In this document: positions 53,101 to 64,000 of the stretch, in pieces
How positions within the stretch are numbered: position 1 is the first letter of the stretch
How the letters are laid out: each line of letters starts with the position of its first letter
Assembly: GCA_947561715.1 (NCBI GenBank)
Contig: OX387201.1
Location: 13,654,001 to 13,718,000, forward strand
DNA length: 64,000 nt
Origin: Ascidia mentula
Lineage: Eukaryota > Chordata > Ascidiacea > Phlebobranchia > Ascidiidae
Direction of reading: 5' to 3'
Position numbers and translations under genes: made by a program
Notes under the pieces: model-generated
Told to the model about the DNA's origin: nothing
What the model saw: only the letters and a program-made list of their open reading frames with translations
Databases searched by the model: none

Positions 53101-56100
53101 GAACTGGAGTTAGAAGAGCGTGAACGGATGTTGAATGAAAAAGAAAAACTCCTGAAAGCAAAGGAGAAGGAGGGAAGAGAGCGACAAATGCAGGAAATAA
53201 AGATGGAAATAAAAGACATGGAAATAAAGAGGCAAGAGCAAAAAAATATATATCGGGAGGAGATTCATCAAAGGGAAATGAAGCAGACAAAAGAAGAAGG
53301 GGGTCTCAAAAGTCAAGATGATCTTCTTGAACTTATTTGCAAAAGTAAAGTATAAGTTGTTTTGATAATGCATTTATTCGAAATAATTCTGCAATTAGGA
53401 TTTTTGTGATTAATTAGAAAAGCACTTTAGCCAGAAGTGTTTGTCAAGTTTTCATGTGGTAAAAATTCTTTGATTTTAAATATTTGATTTTAAATAATTG
53501 TTTGCAGATGAGAAAGACAAGGTTTCTATTGAAACTAAAAGCAGCATTCAAAATTCAGAGTAAGTTATGTGGTTCTTATCATTACTTCAGCAGGGCCAAG
53601 TAACAGAAAACATATTAATTAGGGTTTTATTTGTGCTGTGTATTGTGTCACTTAAATGAAATTTAAAACAACATAAAGGCGTTTGCTAGTCATGATCTAT
53701 GTGAACATGTCATTGTGCAAGCACTACTTTTTTCTGCCTGCAAAAGTTGTACAACAGTGTGTTTAATGAATGAATACTAGATCAATTTGAAACCAAAAGT
53801 CCCTGGCAGGCTGTCGATCGATTAAGTTGGAGAAACTGATGATGCCTTTTTAGGCGAAATATATTTTTCTCATAAAAAAACCCATCTGAGCTGTCCACAG
53901 ATTGCTTTATGAAATTTAATATATAATTATGTTGTACAACAGTTGTTTTTAACATTTCAGAAGCTCTTTATCTGAGTCTTTTGTGTTGGAAGCACTTCTA
54001 CAAGATACTAAAGATCGCGATGCTCACCAAGAGACTGCACTTATACTCAAGCTAAGTGCAGTTGATCGCAAAATTCTGTATCTTCTCATGTTACAAAGGA
54101 AAAGATTCCGAGCAAGTTTACAAAGGTTTGAATTGTATTTGTCAGTGTGGGTGATTGAATCTAAAAACACATTGCTTCATTTCGGTTGGAACTTTTTACA
54201 GGTTGGAGGAAAGTATTAGTGACAGACCTCTATCTTCGACTGAAATTCTCATTAAGACCCGGCTTGAATCAGCGTTAGAAAAGGTATATTGTGTAGGGTA
54301 ATGCTGTCAGTTCCATCACAGCTTGCTTTACACACATGGTATTTTTTTGAAAAATCTTGGTTGTTGTACAACTTTATCGTCAAGTCTTCATAAATTTTAA
54401 AGAGTAAATGTGGAAACCACAACACTTAAGCTGCAGACAGCGACCTATCAGGTATCATCTGTGCAGCTTTTTTCTCCCCATTGCTTAGCTTGCCTGCTGG
54501 CCAGACGAAATAATGACTTTTATGTGAGCTATTACCTAGAATGGCACCAAACCCGTTGGACAATGACTGCCAAGACACCACAATGTAATTATTTCGTTTG
54601 GCCAACTGGCCAGCTTAGCAGTGGGGGGTTACAAGCTGTACAGATGAGACCTGATAGATCACTGCACGATCGTCCATAAATTATTTCTGATTGATACTTT
54701 TAGATGAAATCTGACGGGAGGCAAATTCTATCAACAGTTCTGTGGCCAGAATCGGGCGAAAGCCAACATGACAAACCCGAATTAAGGTATTTATCTGATA
54801 TTAAAACAAACTGTTTTGAATTTTAGTGTCCATTTTTGTATATGGAAGAAAAATGACGACGTTGTATAAATATAATGTTACTAACTGCAATTTTTTTTTC
54901 GTTTTCTAGACACCTTGCTAGTTTGTTAAAGTTCCGCTATTATCAAGATGAACAGGAAGCAAGCAGTTCCAAGCCGACACCAATTACTAAACTTAGAGAG
55001 GCAATTCAAACAAACTATTCCGGTGATCAACGACGAAATGCTGCTTACGCATCAGCATCCCTGTTACGATCATATGATAGTCGTGATGTGGACATTCCGA
55101 AGTTGCCTGCGGATCGTGACATGCCACAGTCGTCTAAATCATATGATTATCACCACCATAATCCACATGAATCCAATCGATATCAAGACTTATATAACAC
55201 ACAGCATAGTAGTAACGACAGAAAAAGCGAATATTCACGAATTGAAAATCATGAAATTCGTAACAAGTATCACCAAAGGTACCAAATTCCTTCAAGGGAT
55301 GATCCTTCAAACAGTCGAGAAGAGCTTTGGAGTAGAAGTAAAAATACGGACGAGGAAACCAGAAAAATGATGGAGGACAGAATCTTCGAGTCACTATGCA
55401 AAGGATCGCTTGCTCCAATCGCAAAAGCTTTTTCAAACAATCCCACTCTGCAGGCGGCTCTGAAGACTTGGGAGGGAAATATGGAGAGCGACAGGAGTGA
55501 TACCTTACGCGATGATGCTGATGTCAAAGGCCATCTTAATACAGGTGAAAATTACGAACAGACTCGTGAAGATGAAAGTTACGAGGAGGAAATTCCGCCA
55601 AATGAAGAGGGAAGAGAGCATTTCAATCCATCCTCACAAAATCCATTTCAATATGATGACCAAAGTTTTGTCGGGGACGAAATAAATACTCATGGCGATT
55701 ATCATGAAGCGTATCACGAGGCACCAAGTGTAAGCGGACTGCAAAGATCTCATGAAAATGACGAATATAACGTGAGTAGCGGTGTTCTTTCACGTGAGGG
55801 TTATGATAATGAACCCTACTATCACGAGTATCACGAAGAGGAATACCGCGAGTCCCAAGAAAGGATTTCAAACGCAACTAGAAGAGTTCGAACTTCGATT
55901 AAACGTGTTGTACGCAGGGATTACCACGACGGTTCGGACGAACCTACTCCAAAACAACCTCTACTGCCCTCCCCGCAAGTCCCAATCAGACATGAAGAAA
56001 ATGTTCCTTTACTCAAGCATCCCCAACACATTGTCCGAGCACATCGACCAGTGCAAGGTGATGTCCCAATGCTAAATTATCCTGGAAAGCTACAAGTGCA

Positions 56101-56419
56101 AAGACCACTTCGCAAAAAAACACCTTTCAGTCACCAATATAACCATCAAAAACGTCCACTCTTTGGGAGTCCCTTGAAAGGAGCAACTGGACTTAGACAT
56201 GCGCCGCCCAGAAAACTTGTTCCTATGTCAGCAGGGAGGGGTTTGCTACACCGTCCCCGCCAACCTTTACTGCGACACCCAACTTCAGCGCCTGTACTTG
56301 TGCGACCTGGTACATTAGTAAAGCGCAAAATACCCCTGTTACCAGGTGTTAGACCCCCACGACCATTAAAGCGGCCCTTATTACAAAGACCCCCGTCTTT
56401 GTTGGGCCAACCACAGTAA
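47122..56419 (+). CDS. Matrin-type zinc-finger protein with coiled coil and Arg/Pro-rich tail, 15 exons
   Basis: Not recognised as a named family. Exons: 47122-47221, 47307-47435, 47641-47720, 48854-48922, 49078-49111, 50301-50402, 51273-51403, 52536-52676, 52758-52843, 53055-53344, 53508-53559, 53961-54125, 54202-54283, 54704-54786, 54910-56419; all GT-AG and in frame, about 1,017 residues. Finger 1 (C102-x2-C105-x12-H118-x5-H124, split over two exons) reads CELCDVNCTSKLHLQQHMAG. Finger 2 (C189-x2-C192-x11-H204-x5-H210) contains CKLCNLQLMVASITAHVVGW. Both have the long His spacing of dsRNA- or snRNA-binding fingers. Residues 291-387 are an E/K-rich coiled coil. The 503-residue last exon goes from Ser/His/Tyr-rich and acidic to a basic Arg/Pro/Leu tail. 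A nuclear RNA-binding role is inferred. The first codon is the first ATG in its exon; a further upstream coding exon is possible. Introns of 0.9-1.2 kb at 47.7-52.5 kb hold little else. Confidence 0.75.
51484..51560. mobile_element. One-ended hAT-like fragment
   Basis: The phrase cagtggttcccaatcttt resembles the left end of the hAT MITE at 10023, and gtgccaccctt follows where hAT-like copies carry a similar phrase. No matching right end was found nearby, so only a fragment is claimed. It lies in an intron of the zinc-finger gene. Confidence 0.35.
54441..54664. mobile_element. Fold-back element with about 80-bp inverted arms
   Basis: The left arm (about 54441-54515) and the reverse of the right arm (about 54590-54664) share blocks such as ctatcaggt(a/c)tcatctgt, gcttagct(t/g)gcc and acgaaataat. 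Identity is roughly 80 percent by eye. The outer sequence ctgcagacag-cgacctatcaggt matches the core of the repeat at 2519-3020, so both belong to one family. It lies in the intron before exon 14 of the zinc-finger gene. Confidence 0.7.
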
Positions 56420-56654
56420 TACCCAAATCGAGATCATGTCTCATTAGAATGTGTATTTATACGCATGGAAATTTGTTGATGTTTTTCTCGTTCATATAGT
56501 CCTTGGCATAAAATGTTTTTTCTTCTCTGAATTTCCATCTCAAAATATTTTCAGCCCGAGGAACACATTTTCCCAATATGGTTTGGCATCTACATCTTTG
56601 CATTTCGTTTGCATCGCTAACATGTGTTTTTGTTTTTTTAAGAGTTTGTGTTGA

Positions 56655-56660
56655 AATAAA
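56655..56660 (+). terminator. Polyadenylation signal of the zinc-finger gene
   Basis: AATAAA occurs 236 bp after the stop codon at 56419 and is followed by two more AATAAA/AAATAAAT overlaps. It is a good candidate for the transcript 3' end. Confidence 0.6.
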
Positions 56661-57459
56661 CAAATAAATAACTTTTATCTTATGTGGATTGATGAAACTT
56701 TTTATCTACGTCACACATTTATTTAGTGGCGCAAATACAGCACAAAATGTAAACAAAAATATAGGGAGTACGAACGCCTAATTATTTGAAAAGAAATTAT
56801 CGCTTCCTTTGTAAAGTCCAGTTGCTGCATAGGCTCGTTGTTCGAAAAGCGAACTCGAAAATCGTTCGACTTTGAAAATCTGACACGGTGTTGCTGTTTG
56901 CATTGCATGGGTATAGGCCCTATATATGTTCGATTAGCGACTTATTGTTCCATTTTACCAAGGATAACATGATTTTGATTATCTAATGGTATATTATAGG
57001 TTACACGTTACAGATACACTGTAATTTGCCTGGCATCGCCTCTGATGAAGAAGCGTGCTGTACAGTGGCTTTTGTGTCAGTCAAGTTTAAGACCGCATTT
57101 AGTATTTTTATCAAAAAAGTTTCGCCCGCGGGGAATGTCCGTCTTGTAATTCCTTGTCATAGAGAAACTCGGTTACGTCACAAGGCAACCGGTGATGCAT
57201 TGGGGTCAAATTTATGGTTGAATGAGCAGGGAGTCACGTACTGTTGCCTGAGCGATTTTCAGCGTGTTCGGTGCAGTTTTAGCGCATTTTTGCCCTTCTT
57301 AGTCAGCTAATCATTTGGTGCTGGGTGCTGTGAAAAAGGCATTTCGCCCCCTGGTCGAACAATATTTGAGCTAAATAGACAGCAAAAAATGTAAGTTGGT
57401 TTTGCGAAAAAGTGAATCACAAAACTTCATCCAATTTGCAATTTAATGTTGGCCCCAAC

Positions 57460-57622
57460 CAGTGGTGGGATTCAAATTTTTTGTCAGCTGGTCCAATCAC
57501 AAAAGTCATATTTTTTTGCAGTCGGTTCTGTTACAAAAATTGACAGTAACCAGTAATGCTAACCGGTTCGCTGATCTCATAAAATTTCGTTAGACTATGA
57601 AACCGGCTGAATCCAACCACTG
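57460..57622. mobile_element. hAT MITE with perfect 8-bp target-site duplication
   Basis: A 163-bp element with ends cagtggtgggattca and tgaatccaaccactg (one mismatch in 15), flanked on both sides by the identical 8-mer gccccaac. The interior repeats 'ccggttc' and related phrases. The perfect duplication suggests a fairly young insertion. Confidence 0.88.
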
Positions 57623-57695
57623 GCCCCAACCCTTTTCTACGCAATGGCAAAAAAATTGTCGCAGGAAATGGGACTGTTTTTGCTATCCTATAGGG

Positions 57696-58061
57696 CAGTG
57701 CTTTTCAACCTGTGGGACCATCCGCACTGGTGCGGATAAGAAAATATATTGTGCGGATGGGTAACATGGTGCGGATGACAATCGTCTAATAAATGCGCTT
57801 TTTGGCTCAAGAATTTTTCATATTTGGTTACGTACACTCGCTTCAAGAAGCAACGCTGACCCTTCCCCTTTATTCGTCGGTTTCCAATCGTATAAATTTC
57901 GTAACGTTCAAGAAAGGGCAGTTTATCATGCCGCCTGGTTAGTATTAGTTATGTATATCCTGGGGCTCGCAAACATTTTATGCCCTTGGTCGCATTGTGC
58001 AGATAAAACTTTCGTGCCAAAGAAAAGTGCGGATAGAATTTAAAAAGGTTGAAAAGCACTG
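57696..58061. mobile_element. hAT-type MITE
   Basis: The ends cagtgcttttcaacct and aggttgaaaagcactg are perfect 16-bp inverted repeats. The flanks ctataggg and ctataaga match at 6 of 8 positions, a decayed duplication. The phrase 'gtgcggat' recurs near both ends. No transposase is encoded. Confidence 0.82.
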
Positions 58062-59023
58062 CTATAAGACAAAAGATCCACCCGAAGGCTCCTCAGATCC
58101 TTGCTGTGTTTTGTCCGATGCAGCTGCAATCAATTTTTTTTCTCTTTGAATTATACTATCTTCATGGGAAACCGATCACAGGAATTGTTGTGGGCAAAAA
58201 AGCAAATCACTCAGTATGGGTATTAATGCTGATGGGTTTCAAAACTTGATTTTGGGGATTAAATACTGATAAGTAAATCCAACTTTGCCCAGTCAGCAAC
58301 TAAAAATATTGCACATAAATAATTTTTTAAGATTTTCGTCAGAAGACCTTACACGAACATTTCCATAACATAGGCTACCTAGAAGAAAGCAAGTCCGCAA
58401 CAAAATAACACCTTTGTTATGTTTTTTACGGCCTATCCTATAACGTCAGCAAATGTCGCATGGTCGGCAAACGGAGGCAACCCTAGTAATGTGTTTAATT
58501 TTACGTTCCTAAAAGAAGTTACTTTACTGAAAGAAAGCAAATTGTTGTGTAGGCTATAAAAACAATTTACAAATTTGACTTCGTATGTGGATCTCTATTA
58601 AACTTGGAACCAAGCCTATTTTTCTCAGAAAAAATCCGTGTATTTTTGATTTTTTTCGCAATTTGCACTGCTAAAATTAAAAAAAATCTTTGCTAAATTT
58701 AAAGTAAGCATCGCACTAAGAAGCAGCAGTATCTGGCCGCTCGGCCCGCACGGCCCGCACGGCCCACATTATTTGACTTTGAGGGATCCCGATAAACTAA
58801 AAGAAATATTCTCTGGCTCCACCATACGATTTAAATGACGTCATGCTGTGGCCATCATTCTTTTCGCTTGTTTATTATTTGGTAACGTGCTGAAGTTTTT
58901 ACTTATGTGGAAGTTGATCTGTTTTAATCGTTAAGAATAAACCGTTTTCTTGTCCAGTTTAGCTTGAAGCCAAGTCCGGTCGTTTCATTCTTTTCTTGAA
59001 GTTGCAGTTCATCTACAAAAACA

Positions 59024-62000
59024 ATGTCCAAGTCGTTGTGGATGGGCGACGTACGTAGAACGTCATTATGCAAATTTTTTTTCAATTAGTAGTGAACAAA
59101 ATACATCAAAGAGAAACAAATTGTCTATCCCATGTTGTATTTGTTTTGTGTTATATTGTTTAAAGTTTGTGTTTTTCTTTTTGCTTTTGCTTACAAGTGA
59201 AACATTTATCAATAATTTTGCAGCTGGAGCCATACATGGACGAATCATTTGTTAATCAATCATTCCAACATATTAGTCAACCCAGTGGTGTGAAAATTAT
59301 TCGAAGGTAACTGAAATTAGTATTTTGCCCAAATGCAAGTTAACCAACTGGAATTTTTGCAATTTATAATTTTCTAACCTTACCCAATCAGGTCTATTTT
59401 GCTTAAAAACCTGATGATCAGCAGTTAAACAGTTTAAACCATTAATCGACATGCCAGCTGTCCTGGGCAAAAGAGAGCAGTATAATTTGAAACAGGTTTA
59501 CTGTTATGTGGATAATTTTGTTTTGCATTGCTTTAGTTGTGTTTTACCACTGTGCTTTTCTTACAGAAAAGATACAGGAATGCCTGCTGGTTATTGCTTT
59601 GTTGAGTTTGCAACAGAGTCTGAAGCAGAAAGAGTGTTGAAGTTGGTCAACGGCACCAACATTCCCAACTCCAGTCCCGTTAGTATTGTCACTTGCTTTT
59701 ATCGTTAATTTGAAATATTTTTTACGTTTATATGCAGCGCTGATAGTTTATTGAGTGAAGAACAAAGGGAAATTTAGTTCTGAAGAGAATCACTGGGAGA
59801 TAGAAGAAATTTTGTTCTTTATGTTTTTACATGCAAATGCATTAAAATTATCCAAAACTTTTTGTGGACCTATTTTGTCATATATACATTGAAATTTTGA
59901 CTTACATTGTCATATAAGTAATGTGTATGCAATATGTCTGTACATGTATTGCACCCCCTTTGGCTTTATGTCACAAAACTGCAACTTTAAAGGCTTGAGG
60001 CCAGCAGTGATATGTGAGTATTTAAAATGCAATACTGCTTCACCATTGCTTACTTTCTGTTGACATGTAAATAATATATGTTTCATGTATCGTTTCAGAC
60101 CAAGCGTTTTCGTCTTAACCGATCACAAGCTGGCAAAAATTGGGACATTGGGTATGAATCTTAATATGGTTAATGTCATGGAAGTTAAGATACTGTTCAT
60201 GACTTTAACATGAAGATTGTAGTGCATCACATGGCTTAGTAGAAGTTTATCACAATAAAAAAATTTTTGTGATAGTTTAGTCCAGTGTGAAGAAAAATGA
60301 CATTTTTTTGTAAGTTTGCAGCTTCCTAAAATATGTTTGTGTTAATGGTTATATATGTGTTCCAAGTTTAATTACATTCATTCTTAGGCCTTCCTTTTCT
60401 ATATTTGTTGGTGATCTCGATGCATCTGTGACAGATGACAAGCTAGAAGATTTCTTCCTCAAGCGATATCGATCTGTAAAGGGAGCCAAAATCATGTATG
60501 AAGAAGGTGGCGTGTCAAGGTGATATATATTTCTAAACTGTAAAAACTTACAGTACTTATGCAGTGGCGGATCTAGAAAAAATGTAAGGGGGGTGTTCGG
60601 TTCTGGTACCTAATTAATGAAGTCGTTAGATGCGGTTAAAAATTTTTTCGGACATTTATCATGCAAATTCCGCTTTGAAAAACAGGTAGCGCATTACAGT
60701 AGTTAAGCCAAATATCGAACAACTCCGGCGAAAGACAAGACTTTTTAGCTGGTTTTGTGCATGTGCGCATGTCCAGTTTAACGAAAAACGCGAAAACAAA
60801 CCCTATATTACGTAACAATGCGATTTTATCTGTATCCTCGACGAGTATAATTGTGGTGGAATGGTTTTTAGACTGTGCCTACTAAAACAAATCTGTAATG
60901 GTCTGTAGGACGTGGTCTTGCACCACCAAATACAAATCGATGTTTCAGCAGGTGATAATTTGCAAAATATATTTTAAAAACAGACGAAATACAAAATACT
61001 TTAGCTACATATATTTTGGTGCAATTTTGTGAAACAATTATAACTCTTACAGAGTGCGGCTTCTGTATAGAAATTGTAGCAGAAATGAATAAACTTATAA
61101 CTTCGCACTTTCGAAAATGGTATTGTTGACAAGTTATTGACCAACGGCTCAACAAACGATTGTTTCATAAGCGGTCATCGCCGCGTGAATGCAGCACGCG
61201 ACCGAGAAACAAAGAAACAGCGGAGACGAACACTTGACCGTAGTGTTCGTCCCTGTGTAGCGGGAAATTAACCACACTTTCACACTCCACAAAACAATGT
61301 GCCAAAATGCTGAGGGGGGTGTTCTGACACCAACCCCCCCCCTAGATCCGCCAGGTATATATGTGAGAACATTGCCTCTATTCTGTATTGGTGTAAAGGA
61401 ACTGCCTGATAAAATACACAGTCACAAAGCCAATACAGTTAAGGTTTGCATATATTATATATGTATATATACTTCTATGTAAATTTCTGGTCCTCAACAT
61501 TAGAGCCAAAGAAATTGTAATTATTGTTTTTTTACGATAAAGTGTCATTGCAGGGGTTATGGGTTTGTCAGATTCAGCGATGAGGCAGAACAAAAACGAG
61601 CTCTAATTGAAATGCAAGGTGCAAAAGGATTGGGAGGAAAACAAATCCGTGTCAGTGTGGCCACTCCAAAAGGGTAAGTCCAATGTGGTTATACATTTGG
61701 GTCGGGTAATAACAGTACATCTTTGCTTTTCGATGTTTAGTTTGTTTGTCTTGTTGTATGGTTTGTTTCTTTAAATAAATAATACTTGGTTTGGTATGTA
61801 GCAAAACTAGTTGGTCACATGGTAATAATAAAAAAATTAATAACAAATTTTTTATATCAGTCTTCCGTTATACGGGTATATTATCTTTCCACTACACATG
61901 CAGTGCAACAGTTTGGTCCAAAGATTTGTTCTCTTCGATAACGTTTTTGTTTAGCTTAATGATGCACCGAAACAGCATTTTTTTTTATTCGACCGAAACC

Positions 62001-63017
62001 GAATATTCAGCAAAAGTTGCCGAATAAATTCAGTCAAACAAATCGAAATTAATTTTGGTATCTATCTCTTCATACGCAATAAATTCAAACAAAACATCTG
62101 CTGGATTGGCCCAATTTGGATCTAATCCTATCATACAGCCTTTTGTTGACACTAAAAATATAACCTTGACTGCTGTACCAGGTGCTTAAAAAAATAAACA
62201 AATAAAGCAAACACATTCGTGCAGTTTGAACAATGATTCGAATCGTTACATGCAGTAAAAAAGTTTCAGCCGAAACCGGATAATTATTAAAATCTTATTT
62301 AGGGCTGAATAAATTCGGCAAACCGAACTTTTGGTGCATTCCTAGTGTAGCTTATATTCCAATTATGCAAATACAGCAGCTCTTCACTGACCTAATTTCC
62401 ATATGTGTGCATTCTATGTCTGCAAAGCATTGGAAATGTTTTCATAAAAATTTATAATGGTTTGCATAGAACAACACCATAACAAATTGATTTTGATATA
62501 CATGTGAGAGAAGAATGTTACATAAGAAAGTTAGAATGCTGCATTGCTTGCTAAGTCATGGTTAAACTGTTTCTATTCAAAGTATGTAAAAAGAAATTAA
62601 TTTCTTATTTCTTTGCACATCTATGCAACATTATTGTGTATAATTTTCTTGCAGGAAGCTGGCTTCTACACCAACTGCCCCAACAGCTACTGAGCAACTG
62701 GAAGCTTTGCAGTACAACCAACAGATGATGCAGCAGTATGCCGACCAATATCAATACTACCAACAGTATTACAATTACTACAACTACCCTGTTAGTACCA
62801 AATATAAGTTTACTGCTGTGCTGGTTAATAATTTAATTTGACAGCTGACATACAAACTTACTTGGGCCAAGAATTAAATTTCCCAGCAGGGTGCCCAGAT
62901 TTTCTGAGGTTTATGTTTTATTAATTGCAATTTTATAAACAGGGTTGCTATGCTGAGCTTATTTTCATGTTTAGTGCTTATCAATCTTATCGTATTTTTT
63001 AGCAATACAATTACAAT

Positions 63018-63059
<42 letters not shown>

Positions 63060-63640
63060 ACTACAACTGCACAAGCATACCAACAACAACAACAACAGCA
63101 GGCTACACAACAACTTGTGGAACATTATACTTCCACTGATCATTACCAAGCAAGTCGTCAACAAGACAAACTTGAAGGTGATTTTCCAACAAGGATTCAG
63201 TTTGCTTTGGTGCATGGTTCCTTGTTATTGTGTTGTTTATTGCTCTCAATATATCATACATATAATTATTTCTGATTTTGTTCCTAAAATTACAACCTTC
63301 CTGCAATTATCTTATTGGGTCCCTCCAAGTAGTTGTTTGTTGGAATGTAAACCAGCAACAGCAATGACATAAAAAATATGTATTGCCACAGGGTAAAAGT
63401 ATAACCTTTGTGTTAAAATGTGGCCTTCATTCCCAAAAACCTTTGGTATTTTATTGGGATGAACGTTGGTAATTGTGTTTTTTTTGCCTCTTAGATCCTA
63501 ATCCAGTGATAGACATCGATGCTGAAAACGATTCCTACTTCCGCGACCACAGCTCCATTATTGACGAGGTGCTTGGTAACCACTGGCAACCACTTGACTC
63601 TCTGACCTCAAAACTACCAGATCTTACTCCAGTTACATGA
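59024..63640 (+). CDS. TRNAU1AP: tRNA selenocysteine 1-associated protein 1 (SECp43), 9 exons
   Basis: SECp43 binds selenocysteine tRNA and its partners and supports its 2'-O-methylation and selenoprotein synthesis. Exons: 59024-59050, 59224-59306, 59567-59678, 60099-60151, 60388-60519, 61554-61673, 62655-62790, 63003-63177, 63495-63640; all GT-AG, 327 residues (human 287). The start [16 protein letters not shown] matches the human protein closely. RRM1 has RNP2 LWMGDL (5-10) and RNP1 AGYCFVEF (44-51). RRM2 has RNP2 IFVGDL (97-102) and RNP1 RGYGFVRF (136-143). A Tyr/Gln-rich stretch ([12 protein letters not shown]) leads into 14 consecutive glutamines (227-240), longer than in vertebrates. 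The tail [13 protein letters not shown] is typical of the family. Two introns carry MITEs. Confidence 0.95.
60562..61353. mobile_element. Non-autonomous DNA transposon in TRNAU1AP intron
   Basis: The left end tggcggatctag (60565) and the right end ctagatccgcca (61353) are perfect 12-bp inverted repeats, each followed inward by a G- or C-run (ggggggtgttc / ggttggtg in reverse). The element is about 790 bp with no transposase frame. The CAG before the left repeat has no mirror at the right, so the exact termini are uncertain. It fills most of the intron between the RRM2 exons. Confidence 0.65.
61959..62343. mobile_element. MITE-like element in TRNAU1AP intron
   Basis: The left end aatgatgcaccgaaa mirrors the right end ttttggtgcattcct. 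Inside, ccgaataaattcag near the left mirrors ctgaataaattcgg near the right, and 'ccgaaacc' recurs. There is no coding capacity and no clear target duplication. Confidence 0.5.
63018..63059 (+). repeat. CAG trinucleotide run inside a coding exon
   Basis: Eleven uninterrupted CAG codons are followed by CAA CAA CAG. They encode 14 glutamines of the SECp43 homologue. A second, mostly CAA, glutamine run follows at about 63081-63101. The pure CAG part is likely length-variable between individuals. Confidence 0.95.
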
Positions 63641-64000
63641 GCTGGTGGTTTGTAACCAACAAACTAATTGATTGTTTTATTCTTGTGTTTTGGGCGATCT
63701 GTGGATAAATGGCCTCTGCATCAATAGCTGATAAGGAAACCAACTTTCGTACGTTTAGTCCTTATTTTTATTCTACAACCTCAAGACATGTGTGTATTTG
63801 GAACATTGCCAGAGTTGGCGAGCACAATTTTTTTTGATGTTGTGATTCGTAAAACCTGTCGCGAATGTTGGGTTTCCTGTTCGTTGCTGCGCTGCCTTAA
63901 TACACGATATGAATTTTTCGTTTGTATAAAAACGTTTGAAGTGAAATCTGAAATTTTCTTGTTTTGTATCCCAAGCACTGAAACTGGTAAGAAGTAACAA
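63641..64000. other. 3' flank of TRNAU1AP
   Basis: The presumed 3' UTR and downstream sequence to the window edge. No AATAAA was recognised and no further gene is supported. Short open frames on both strands look like chance frames. Confidence 0.5.

Larger units (their letters stand above)
56420..59023. other. Intergenic between zinc-finger gene and TRNAU1AP, MITE-rich
   Basis: Contains the 3' UTR of the zinc-finger gene, two MITEs (57460-57622, 57696-58061) and, near 58735-58790, a gcacggcccgcacggccc run followed by ttgactttgaggg that looks like a transposon end. One 94-codon open frame at 57026-57310 has no recognised similarity. Confidence 0.55.

Noticed and set aside
57026-57310. 94-codon plus-strand frame near the MITE cluster
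   Set aside because: No recognised similarity and no neighbouring exons; it may be part of an old repeat.
62950-63372. 140-codon serine-rich frame and an antisense leucine-rich frame
   Set aside because: Both are other-frame readings of the CAG run that encodes polyglutamine in TRNAU1AP, whose splice sites and conserved C-terminus fix the frame.

Overview
The window looks like host chromosomal DNA from an invertebrate chordate, most likely an ascidian such as Ciona. That call is an inference: it is AT-rich, has many short GT-AG introns, small hAT-like MITEs in introns, animal-only genes (an FIP200 orthologue, a SECp43 orthologue, neuronal-calcium-sensor genes) and a locally duplicated EGF/fibrinogen-like family. 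All gene models were built by hand by joining exons whose splice sites and phases agree; none was checked against transcripts or a database.

Layout. (1) 479-11166, plus strand: a complete 23-exon RB1CC1/FIP200 gene, the autophagy-initiation scaffold, running from the conserved N-terminus to the C-terminal claw. (2) 12503-24208, minus strand: two tandem neuronal calcium sensor (recoverin/NCS-1 family) genes with identical intron phases. A perfect 80-bp-arm palindrome lies in the first intron of the second. (3) 24209-28364: gene-poor, with tRNA-like fragments. (4) 28365-44026, minus strand: four tandem copies (A-D, right-most is D) of a six-exon secreted protein with a signal peptide, one EGF domain and a CNTNAP/neurexin-IV-type fibrinogen-like domain. 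A and B look intact. C and D share a lost last-exon splice acceptor and a 1.2-kb insertion, and D also has a broken splice donor. (5) 45492-46451, plus strand: an intronless, full-length catalytic subunit of protein phosphatase 2A with a TATA box upstream. (6) 47122-56419, plus strand: a 15-exon gene for a protein of about 1,017 residues with two matrin-type zinc fingers, a charged coiled coil and a long Arg/Pro-rich tail. I could not name its family. (7) 59024-63640, plus strand: a complete nine-exon TRNAU1AP (SECp43) gene with two RRMs and a polyglutamine run.

The genes do not form one pathway. The parts with local evolutionary structure are the calcium-sensor pair and the fibrinogen-like cluster, which shows birth, mosaic duplication and decay of copies. 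No CRISPR array, rRNA gene, intact tRNA gene or retroviral element was recognised.
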